64,000 nt of DNA from Coleofasciculus sp. LEGE 07092 (GTDB lineage: Bacteria; Cyanobacteriota; Cyanobacteriia; Cyanobacteriales; Coleofasciculaceae). The stretch spans positions 1-64,000 of the forward strand of contig NZ_JADEWY010000009.1 in the NCBI RefSeq assembly GCF_015207375.1, given 5' to 3'. Positions 1-7,112 of this stretch are shown here, in pieces (positions within the stretch are counted from its first letter, which is position 1; every line of letters begins with the position of its first letter). A program made the position numbers and the translations under genes. The notes under the pieces are model-generated. The model did not search any database. It worked only from the letters and a program-made list of their open reading frames with translations, and was not told the origin of the DNA.

Positions 1-622
1 GGACTTGAAAGGTACGGACAATTAGGTGACTGATAACCGCCTCGGCACCAGCGAGGGGATCTACTCCCTGTCCGTGGCGGTATGCTTCTAGAGCTTCGTT
101 ACCGGGATCGTCGGGGAAGCGGGCAACCACTGCGATCGCTTCAGCATTAGCTTTATGAATCAACACCTCCGCCGCTCGTAACAAGCTGCCAGGATTACCA
201 ATTGTCCCCCAACTGGCTCCCGATGGAGCAGTTCGCAGTTCCACGTTTAAGGGAGCGTCCGTCACTACATAGTCGGTCAAATTCAGTCCTAAGGTAGCGC
301 GGGTGGCATCTGCTGCTTGCAGGTGTCGCAGCCGCAAGTCGGGTTCAATGCCTTGATCGAGAATCAAACCCACCCGATTTTGATGCACAGGGCGTAATCC
401 CCAGCATTTATCAGCAAATTTGTCAAGTCCATACCCTTCTACATACAGGCTGTTGGGTAAGTTCCAGTACAGTTGAGCACCGTTGAGGACGTTGGGGTGA
501 GTAATCAGGCGATCGCTTATTTTGGCGATCGCTCTGGCTACAGGTAGGGCGTCCCCCGCATACCCACCAATTGACGCTCCTACCCCCGTAGGCACGATTA
601 AAACAACAGTGTAAGGACGCAC
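1..622 (-). CDS. DUF3326 family protein (3' end beyond the window)
   Basis: The reverse strand is open from a GTG at 622 to the left edge, so the C-terminus is missing. The translation opens with a hydrophobic strand and the glycine-rich motif VPTGVGASIGGYAGDA. Further on come a GYGLDKFADKCWGL stretch and an LRTAPSGASWGTIGNPGSLL stretch, which I associate with the cyanobacterial/plastid DUF3326 family of unknown function. An in-frame TGA at 638-640 limits the start; ATT codons between it and 622 are alternatives. It lies 25 nt downstream of a small gene read in the same direction. Confidence 0.75.
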   Translation of the reverse strand, partial: MRPYTVVLIVPTGVGASIGGYAGDALPVARAIAKISDRLITHPNVLNGAQLYWNLPNSLYVEGYGLDKFADKCWGLRPVHQNRVGLILDQGIEPDLRLRHLQAADATRATLGLNLTDYVVTDAPLNVELRTAPSGASWGTIGNPGSLLRAAEVLIHKANAEAIAVVARFPDDPGNEALEAYRHGQGVDPLAGAEAVISHLIVRTFQV

Positions 623-647
623 AATAAGAATTATGATTCAGAATTCA

Positions 648-830
648 TCATTGACTCGGAGTGTTGGTGACAATGGCTTCAATATGAGCCTTTTGCTGCT
701 GGGTATCGACGCGGGTAATCGCCCAGCGTAGGGGTTCTCCTCGTTTTTGCAGTTCGGCTTCAATGGCTTGATGCAGTTGGTTGGGTGTTTCTTGCAGGTC
801 AATCTCAGCAGTAATGAAGTGGGTTGTCAT
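648..830 (-). CDS. Conserved-looking small protein, 60 aa
   Basis: This encodes a 60-residue acidic protein beginning MTTHFITAEIDLQETPNQLH. It looks like a small alpha/beta domain, with no signal peptide and no cysteines. It sits between the ferredoxin gene (39 nt upstream) and the DUF3326 gene (25 nt downstream), all on the reverse strand, so the three may be co-transcribed. I do not recognise the family. The residues IDLQETPNQLHQAIEAELQKRG read like a strand-helix unit. Its reality rests on the tight spacing and natural composition. Confidence 0.6.
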   Translation of the reverse strand: MTTHFITAEIDLQETPNQLHQAIEAELQKRGEPLRWAITRVDTQQQKAHIEAIVTNTPSQ

Positions 831-869
831 TTGAGAATTCCTCTCGGTGTAGTGGTAGTGTACTTAAAT

Positions 870-1187
870 TCAAGGCTGACCGAATTGGCGATCGTAGACC
901 TCATCTTCTTTTTCTGACTCAATCTTCAGGTTAGAGCGGGGATATGCCACACAGAGCAACACGTACCCTTCCTTTTGTAATTCTGGACTGAGTCCCATAC
1001 CATCGCTCTGGTCTACCTTTCCTTCTAAGAGTTTGGCAGCACAGGTGGTACAAACTCCGGCATTACAGGAACTTGGCAAATCTATGCCAGCCGCATAAGC
1101 TGCCTTGAGGATCTGTTTATCCTCTGGGGCTTCGATGGTGTGAGTAGTGCCTTGGTGATTGATTTGGACGGTATAGGTCTGGGGCAT
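870..1187 (-). CDS. Plant-type 2Fe-2S ferredoxin
   Basis: This is a 105-residue ferredoxin that would carry single electrons in the cytoplasm. The cluster ligands are Cys41, Cys46 and Cys49 (SSCNAGVCTTCA) and Cys79 (YVLLCVAYP), the CX4CX2CX29C pattern of plant-type [2Fe-2S] ferredoxins. I chose the ATG at 1185-1187 (MPQTYTVQIN), because the frame upstream adds 22 basic residues that match no ferredoxin start. The C-terminal extension after the last strand (EKEDEVYDRQFGQP) recalls the minor cyanobacterial ferredoxins of the slr1828 type rather than PetF itself. The redox partner cannot be told from here. Confidence 0.9.
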   Translation of the reverse strand: MPQTYTVQINHQGTTHTIEAPEDKQILKAAYAAGIDLPSSCNAGVCTTCAAKLLEGKVDQSDGMGLSPELQKEGYVLLCVAYPRSNLKIESEKEDEVYDRQFGQP

Positions 1188-1300
1188 TGCGTAAATTCTC
1201 AAGCTTGAGACTCCGAACCTTTTATAGTACCTGAACTGTGTTGTGTACCTCAATTGCTGAGGAGACAGCCACGGCGTCTGGCACAGAAATCTATGAGAGT

Positions 1301-1477
1301 TTATTGGACATCCTCAGGTTGCTTCTCACCAAGCGATAAGCGATCACGTTTGGGCATATCCTCCAGCCACTGGCGTCGGGTGGTGGCAATTTTATAGGGA
1401 GCCTTCTGTTTTGTCTCGTCGTAGTAGAATGTCTGTCCTAGCACTGGCTCGTCTGCTTCAAGTTCGACATTAATGAC
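1301..1477 (-). pseudogene. 58-codon coding remnant without a start
   Basis: The reverse strand is open for 58 codons with natural protein composition (VLGQTFYYDETKQKAPYKI, then TTRRQWLEDMPKRDRLSLGE) and ends at the TAA on 1301-1303. There is a TAA directly upstream at 1478-1480 and no ATG, so the 5' part is missing or shifted into another frame: an ATG read one frame away begins at 1490. I do not recognise the family. The rest of the 1188-1623 interval shows no other coding sign. Confidence 0.35.
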
Positions 1478-1623
1478 TTAGACCTCATACCAAGCACATT
1501 TGCTCCTTACAACATTCGGGAATAGGCAGTGCTCAAGTATTCAGAAACTCTTGAGAGTACCCAGATGATCCCCTAAATGATTAAGAAATCTTCATAAAAC
1601 ACAGGTATTATAGAAATAAATCT

Positions 1624-2535
1624 TTGAAATCCTCTTCAATAAACATCGTGACTCCACAACCCTTACTGGAAACAAATACGCTTGAAAAGCACGTTTGGAC
1701 TTGGCAAGGTCATCAAATTCAATACACCCTCATGGGAACTGGCAAACCCCTAGTACTCATTCACGGTTTTGGCGCGTCTATTGGACATTGGCGCAAAAAT
1801 ATCCCCATCCTTGCTGCTGCTGGTTATCGCGTGTTTGCCATCGACCTTTTGGGATTCGGAGGTTCTGACAAACCCCCACTGGACTATTCCCTGGAGTTGT
1901 GGCAGCAACAGTTAAAGGATTTCTGGGATACTCATATCAGTGAACCCACTGTATTTGTCGGTAACTCTATCGGGGCGCTGCTAAGTCTCATGATCGTGAC
2001 GAACTATCCAGAGATGGCGGTTGGTGGCGTTTTGATTAACTGTGCTGGAGGTCTAAATCACCGTCCCGACGAGTTGCACCTACCCCTGCGATTAGTTATG
2101 GGCGCGTTTACCAAACTCGTGAGTTCCAAAATTACTGGACCATTCCTGTTTAACCTCATCCGCCAAAAACCCCGGCTCCGCCGCACCCTCAGCCAAGTTT
2201 ACCGCGATCCAGAAGCCATTACAGAAGAATTAATAGACTTAATCTACACACCCTCCTGTGATTCTGGTGCGCAACAGGTCTTCGCTTCTGTACTTACCGC
2301 TCCTCCGGGTCCTTCACCAACAGACTTATTATCCAAAGTAGAGCGTCCCTTACTAGTTATTTGGGGAGAAGATGACCCTTGGACTCCCATTGCAGGTGCG
2401 GAAATTTATCAACAGCAGCGTCAGATGGGACGAGATGTGGAATTTTTTACAATTCCCAATGCCGGTCATTGCCCTCACGATGAGAAACCCGATGCCGTTA
2501 ATTCACTGATTCTTGATTGGTTGAATAAGGCATAG
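1624..2535 (+). CDS. Alpha/beta hydrolase (pheophytinase/dephytylase-like)
   Basis: This is a 303-residue alpha/beta-hydrolase with the usual order: oxyanion-hole motif HGFGAS at about 48-53, nucleophile elbow GNSIG with Ser115, acid in WGEDDPW (Asp250/251) and His282 in AGHCPHDE. The GNSxG elbow and the W-G-x-D-x-W strand resemble cyanobacterial and plastid hydrolases related to pheophytinase and chlorophyll dephytylase. The substrate is not proven. TTG at 1624 is the longest start; an in-frame GTG at 1648 is an alternative. A close paralogue lies at 62828-63724 with the same cap region (RRTLSQVY, TPSCD/RPSCD). It stands alone as a transcription unit. Confidence 0.85.
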   Translation: MKSSSINIVTPQPLLETNTLEKHVWTWQGHQIQYTLMGTGKPLVLIHGFGASIGHWRKNIPILAAAGYRVFAIDLLGFGGSDKPPLDYSLELWQQQLKDFWDTHISEPTVFVGNSIGALLSLMIVTNYPEMAVGGVLINCAGGLNHRPDELHLPLRLVMGAFTKLVSSKITGPFLFNLIRQKPRLRRTLSQVYRDPEAITEELIDLIYTPSCDSGAQQVFASVLTAPPGPSPTDLLSKVERPLLVIWGEDDPWTPIAGAEIYQQQRQMGRDVEFFTIPNAGHCPHDEKPDAVNSLILDWLNKA

Positions 2536-2598
2536 ATCTGGGGAGTAGGGAGTAGGGACAGATTGGGTATAATCTGCTGGGCAATTTTGTGATTTTTA

Positions 2599-2630
2599 AA
2601 GGAGAGAGATTACCGACCATCTCTCTCCTT
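2599..2630. terminator. Perfect 12-bp hairpin after the hydrolase gene
   Basis: AAGGAGAGAGAT at 2599-2610 pairs with ATCTCTCTCCTT at 2619-2630 around an 8-nt loop. No U-tract follows, so termination is plausible but unproven. A weaker inverted repeat (ACGGATAT / ATATCCGT) follows within about 40 nt. Confidence 0.4.
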
Positions 2631-2833
2631 ACGGATATTTATCTGGAACCCATTACTTATATCCGTAAATATACGCGCATTTTAGGAAAAATTTATCCAG
2701 AAATTAAGTAGTTGCCTCGAAGATTTTACAGCTAAAAATCATCACAATTAAAGGGGAATCAGTCCGATGACTTATCATTCACCTATTCTGGTTGTTGAGA
2801 GTCTTATCCGGTTGCATCTAGTAGAAAGCTCCA

Positions 2834-3379
2834 ATGAATATCGAAGACATCGCTCAGTACTATATTGCTACTCCCAACACTGAACTCTCTTCCTCTGTAA
2901 TTAGGAGTTTTCGCCAATTTATTGTTGATTTAGCGCAAGTTGAACTTCAGGGAATCGATTGTCAGTATGTTGATTTTGTACCCTACATGAAAGGAGCGGA
3001 ACTCTGTTTAGAAGATATTCATGCTGATTTCAACCAAGGAAAATTACTCATCAGCACTCAGTTTAATAACTCCGATCTTCTCGGTTCAGACGTTAATATG
3101 CTGTTCCGCTGCATTCATGAAGTCCATCACCTCAAACTCAATGTTGACTTTGGCTTAGAAGGAGAGTTTGCGACTGCTGCTCATATTATTTCTCTCACCG
3201 ATAACCTGTTATTCAAGCAACTTTTATTTAGCGAGACATTGGGGCAAATCTCCGTGCGTATTTGTACCGAAAAATTCCCCGATTACCAAAAAGTTATTCT
3301 CTTCAATTCAGACGTATTGCGGTGTTTGAATAAAGACTGGAAATTCCTTACTCCTGCAAAAAGCACTCTAAAAAATTAA
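2834..3379 (+). CDS. Conserved hypothetical protein with an HEXXH motif
   Basis: This is a 181-residue protein with no signal peptide. It carries HEVHH at residues 95-99, a literal HEXXH zinc-protease motif, followed by acidic residues at 109 and 111 (GLEGEF) that could supply a third ligand. The stretch from FNNSDLLGSD to LFKQLLFSETLGQ reads like a conserved core. I recall this as a cyanobacterial protein of unknown function. The motif alone does not prove peptidase activity, since a helix rich in His and Glu could also bind metal without catalysis. Its TAA stop (3377-3379) overlaps the stop of the convergent ATPase gene within one TTAA. Confidence 0.75.
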   Translation: MNIEDIAQYYIATPNTELSSSVIRSFRQFIVDLAQVELQGIDCQYVDFVPYMKGAELCLEDIHADFNQGKLLISTQFNNSDLLGSDVNMLFRCIHEVHHLKLNVDFGLEGEFATAAHIISLTDNLLFKQLLFSETLGQISVRICTEKFPDYQKVILFNSDVLRCLNKDWKFLTPAKSTLKN

Positions 3380-5079
3380 CGCACTTTCAGAGTCCGCAAT
3401 CGATTTAACGCCGCCGCCAGCTCAAAGCGACGGAATAGAACTAAGTCTCCTTCGGGCAAGTTTGAGAGAATATCCAATCCGTTGGACTCAATATCTGCCA
3501 TAACACGATTCAGGATCTCTGGCATAGTATGCCGTCCGTTGATACACTGCCGTTTGGCATAGACAATTGCTTGAGCGATCGCTCTTAACTGCCCTTTTTC
3601 GACAATCTGTTCCACTGCCGCCACATCAATTTCCTCAGTGCCAAATACCACCTCATCCACATCCCGGACTTTCAACTTGACCTCACGCTGCCCCCGACTC
3701 GGGTCAATACTTTCGGGTGAGGGAATGCGGGGGGCAATATCACCAAACTCTGTACCCCCTTCGGCAAGGCGTTCCGTTTTGTGTTGCTCGGCGATCGCTT
3801 TGGCTTTTTTGGTAACGTCGTGGGGTTGAAAGTTGTCCATCGCAATCACGGTGTCCGCGACATCAAAATAATCGCCGCTACCACCCATCACTAAGAGAGT
3901 TGAAACCCCATAGTCAGTATACAACTGTCGCACCTTATCAATAAACGGGGTAATCGGTTCCTTCTCTTTAGCAATCAATTGCTGCATCCGGTGATCGCGA
4001 ATCATGAAGTTTGTCGCGGCTGTGTCCTCATCGACTAGTAACAGTTGGGCATCCGCTTCTAGTGCCTCAATAATGTTTGCCGCTTGGGAGGTGCTGCCGC
4101 TGGCATTCGGGGTCGAAAATTGACGGGTGGAGCGACCTTGGGGTAGCTGATTAATAAAGGGTGAAATATCGACACTGGCAATACTACGACCGTCTTCAGC
4201 ACGAATTTTCACGGCAGATGATCGAGTCACGACAAATTCTCGCCCATCTCCAGGAATGTGGTTATAAACACCAACCTCAAGTGCGCCGAGTAAGGTAGAT
4301 TTGCCGTGATAACCGCCGCCAACAATTAAAGTAACCCCTTCTGAAATCCCCATTCCCGTCACGACTCCCCGATTAGGACAGGTAAAGGTGACACGCAGCG
4401 CTTCTGGAGATTGGAAGGGGATGGCATCATCGCGCAAGGGGCGATCATTAACGCCACTCATCCGAGGCAAAATTGCACCGTCAGCAACAAACGCCACTAA
4501 TTCTCGTTCATCTAGCTGCTGGCGCAACCAGTCGGCATCTTCAACGGTTTCGACGTGTTGTTGAATCGCAGTAGCATCTAGAGATTTGTACTTGAGGGCG
4601 TCGTCAACGAGTTGGGGAATATCTTTGCACAGCATCTCCGCCGCTTGCCACCCCGATATACGGCGACCTCGTGCTGGTAATCCGACAACGAACCGTACTT
4701 CTACCAGTTCGTCGGTGATGAAGGCGGAGGTACGCTCAAGTACTGATTGTCCCACCTGAGTGATCGCAATGAGTCCGCTGTTGCCTGTGCCTCGGCGATC
4801 GCTCATCGTTTTTGCCACTCGGTCAAATTGGCGTGTCAGGTAATCTCGGAGAGCAATTTCTCGGCTGGGGGTGCGATAGAGTTCAGGGGGAAAATCGGCA
4901 ATGGACTGGGGAATTTGCACTCGCACCTGACTGGGGCTAGCAAAGGGATCGCCTTGGACGCGATCAACAATGAGGGTGAAATGGGGGAACTGGTAACGTC
5001 CCTTGATATCTTTGTAGGCTTTGTAGCCGCGATCGTCGAGTTGTAGCAGTAACTGGTGCAGGTTTTCTGAATGGGTCAT
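3376..5079 (-). CDS. ABC-class P-loop ATPase (COG3044/PF09818 type)
   Basis: This 567-residue cytoplasmic ATPase has an N-terminal domain (about 1-240), a Walker A GGGYHGKST at 254-262, a serine-rich signature-like ASGSTSQ at 326-332 and a Walker B LLLVDED at 346-352. A switch-like strand LLVMGGSGDYFDVAD follows, then an alpha-helical C-terminal domain. This layout matches the predicted 'ABC class ATPase' family, which includes the trypanosome RNA-binding protein MRB1590; the bacterial role is unknown. Length is normal. The ATG start is at 5079, close to a tract of GGGTCAT-type repeats. It is convergent with the HEXXH gene, sharing a stop-codon tetranucleotide. Confidence 0.85.
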   Translation of the reverse strand: MTHSENLHQLLLQLDDRGYKAYKDIKGRYQFPHFTLIVDRVQGDPFASPSQVRVQIPQSIADFPPELYRTPSREIALRDYLTRQFDRVAKTMSDRRGTGNSGLIAITQVGQSVLERTSAFITDELVEVRFVVGLPARGRRISGWQAAEMLCKDIPQLVDDALKYKSLDATAIQQHVETVEDADWLRQQLDERELVAFVADGAILPRMSGVNDRPLRDDAIPFQSPEALRVTFTCPNRGVVTGMGISEGVTLIVGGGYHGKSTLLGALEVGVYNHIPGDGREFVVTRSSAVKIRAEDGRSIASVDISPFINQLPQGRSTRQFSTPNASGSTSQAANIIEALEADAQLLLVDEDTAATNFMIRDHRMQQLIAKEKEPITPFIDKVRQLYTDYGVSTLLVMGGSGDYFDVADTVIAMDNFQPHDVTKKAKAIAEQHKTERLAEGGTEFGDIAPRIPSPESIDPSRGQREVKLKVRDVDEVVFGTEEIDVAAVEQIVEKGQLRAIAQAIVYAKRQCINGRHTMPEILNRVMADIESNGLDILSNLPEGDLVLFRRFELAAALNRLRTLKVR

Positions 5080-5165
5080 GGGTCATTCATCGTGGGTCAT
5101 AGATTGTTCGCGAAAAACTAATGACTAATGACAAAGTATCAAGATTTTAACAAGCTTGCCTAACT

Positions 5166-5744
5166 TTAAAACGATGAACCCGGTTGCTTCAGGAACTCAG
5201 CTTCTGCTGGTGTTGTCTGGCGACCTAAAATTGAGTTGCGATGGGGAAAGCGTCCGAAGCGTTCGATGACTCTAAGATGGCGGTCGGCGTAATTGATGCC
5301 GTCAGAGCAGTTGGGATCATCTTTAAGGGTTGAGAACAACTTGACGGACTGATGCTGATCTTTGAGATTCTCGCTGTGTTCAAAGGGCATATAAATGAAC
5401 CATCGCTGAATGGGAAGTAATTCCTGAGCAAAACCGCACTCAATGGTATGTTGGGCGGTTTCGAGGGCTTGGGAGTCGGTTGCAAAGGCTTGGGGCTGTC
5501 CGCGAAACATATTGCGGGGGAACTGATCGAGCAGGATAATGAGTGCCAGACAACTGTGGGGGGCTGTTTTCCAGTTATTGAGTTGACCCCCTGCGGCTTG
5601 CTGGTAATCGTGGAGAAAGCGCGATCGCACGTCTTCGTCAAAGGCTGGATTTTTGGTAAACCACTGCTTGCGCTTTTTTCCGTAATCTGCATCATCTGGC
5701 TTACCAAACCAAAACTCTAAAATTTCCTTAACTTGTGACATCAA
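5166..5744 (-). CDS. DUF924 family protein
   Basis: This 192-residue protein starts MMSQVKEILEFWFG. It shows the DUF924 hallmarks: EFWFG near the start, the QWF segment, LALIILLDQFPRNMFRG in the middle, FIYMPFEHSEN, and the C-terminal VIERFGRFPHRNSILGR. The family is all-helical and TPR-like, of unknown function, and normally this length. ATG codons at 5742-5744 and 5739-5741 both fit. No operon partner is evident: the ATPase gene upstream ends far away, and the next gene is divergent. Confidence 0.88.
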   Translation of the reverse strand: MMSQVKEILEFWFGKPDDADYGKKRKQWFTKNPAFDEDVRSRFLHDYQQAAGGQLNNWKTAPHSCLALIILLDQFPRNMFRGQPQAFATDSQALETAQHTIECGFAQELLPIQRWFIYMPFEHSENLKDQHQSVKLFSTLKDDPNCSDGINYADRHLRVIERFGRFPHRNSILGRQTTPAEAEFLKQPGSSF

Positions 5745-5798
5745 TTTGTGTTCCTGTTATTGGCGTTAAAATCAATCCTCAACTAGACTTATTGATCA

Positions 5799-5815
5799 CT
5801 AGTCTATATGACTAG
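5799..5815. promoter_or_regulatory. CTAGTC/GACTAG inverted repeat in a divergent intergenic region
   Basis: CTAGTC at 5799-5804 and GACTAG at 5810-5815 form a dyad around TATAT, between the divergent DUF924 and glycosyltransferase genes. A further CTAGAC half-site lies at 5783-5788. It could be an operator, but no known regulator is implied. Confidence 0.25.
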
Positions 5816-5985
5816 ATGCACCCATATCGGATAGTATCAATGGAAATCTAACTATCGTTAGGAGACTCCCTTTAACTTTTCAAGAAAAAAGTACACACTT
5901 ATAGATGTGACAGTGGCATTGCAGTCTATTTGTACCCAATTTCTGTACAACAATTGATAGGCTGAAGAGATTCATCCTGTGTAGA

Positions 5986-6933
5986 TTGGAGTCTCCCTTG
6001 TTTTTCAGCGTTGTCATTCCCACTTACAACCGCCTCCCTATTCTGGAAAAGTGCCTGAGAGCGTTGGAACACCAACACCTCAGCAGCGATCGCTCTGTCA
6101 TTGACTATGAAGTAGTGGTAGTGGACGATGGCTCAAGCGATGGAACCTTAGACTGGTTGGAGTCTCACAAAAGCGAATTTCCCCATGTACAAAGGTTTGC
6201 TCAAAATCACTTAGGACCGGCAGCCGCTCGAAATCTAGGCGTTGAGCAGGCTCAGGGGGATACCATTATCTTTATTGACAGCGATTTAGTGGTTACTGAG
6301 CATTTCCTGCAAGCCCATGCCGATGCCCTAATGGAAGGACAGAAAAAATGGGGAAGCGATCGCTTCTTCACCTATGGCTGGGTAGTCAATACCTGTAATT
6401 TCGATAACCCCACCTCCGAACCCTACAAGCTAACGGATTTTTCAGCGGCTTATTTTGCGACGGGAAATGTAGCGATCGCTCGGAAATGGCTCGAAAAAGC
6501 TGGACTCTTTGATACCCGCTTCCAACTCTACGGTTGGGAAGATTTAGAACTGGGTGTCAGACTCAAACAACTCGGCTTAAAACTAATAAAATGTCCGGCT
6601 GCTGTCGGTTATCACTGGCATCCCCCCTTTGCTTTAAACCAAATTCCCCCCATGATAGACCGAGAAATCCAACGGGGACGCATGGGGGTTTTGTTCTACC
6701 AAAAGCACCCGACGTGGGAAGTACGGATGATGATTCAGATGACATGGCTGCACCGTCTTCTTTGGGGAATCCTTTCTCTGGGTGGTAGACTCAACGAACG
6801 GACAATGGCTCCTTTTCTACAATGGTTGATTGACCGAGGCAAGCCCCAGTTAGCATTAGAAGTTGCCCGCATTTTTCTCAACTGGTATAACGTGCAGGGG
6901 GTTTATGCCGCGTATTCCCAAATGCAACAGTAA
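5986..6933 (+). CDS. Family 2 glycosyltransferase
   Basis: This is a 315-residue GT-A enzyme that would transfer a sugar from a nucleotide donor. Visible motifs are SVVIPTYNR at 8-16, the nucleotide-binding VVVDDGSSDGT at 44-54, the metal-binding DSD at 98-100 and GWEDLELG at 183-190, which carries the likely catalytic acidic residues. There are no clear membrane helices; the C-terminal third is hydrophobic and may associate with the membrane. The start at 5986 is a TTG (MESPLFFSVV), as the frame holds no better ATG. Acceptor and pathway are unknown. It is a single gene with no polysaccharide cluster around it. Confidence 0.85.
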   Translation: MESPLFFSVVIPTYNRLPILEKCLRALEHQHLSSDRSVIDYEVVVVDDGSSDGTLDWLESHKSEFPHVQRFAQNHLGPAAARNLGVEQAQGDTIIFIDSDLVVTEHFLQAHADALMEGQKKWGSDRFFTYGWVVNTCNFDNPTSEPYKLTDFSAAYFATGNVAIARKWLEKAGLFDTRFQLYGWEDLELGVRLKQLGLKLIKCPAAVGYHWHPPFALNQIPPMIDREIQRGRMGVLFYQKHPTWEVRMMIQMTWLHRLLWGILSLGGRLNERTMAPFLQWLIDRGKPQLALEVARIFLNWYNVQGVYAAYSQMQQ

Positions 6934-7112
6934 AGATGTTCCAGATAACTCAAGTGGATTTCAGGAGATTCATAGCAGAATGCTTAATCAGTGGAGGTAT
7001 TAATAATGAGCTTATTTATATAGACTCTACCCTTATCACAAAAAACTTTGATTGTTAGCCTGGAATTTTTGGAAGCTTGAGCTTTGAACTTTGGATTAAA
7101 GCAAAGAAACCA

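Noticed and set aside
2768-2881. Short open frame starting at 2768 overlapping the HEXXH gene
   Set aside because: It has no ribosome binding site of note and ends inside the better-supported gene at 2834.
5929-5950. GTACCCAATTTCTGTAC resembled an NtcA site upstream of the glycosyltransferase gene
   Set aside because: NtcA sites have GTA-N8-TAC; the spacing here is 11 nt and no suitable -10 element follows.
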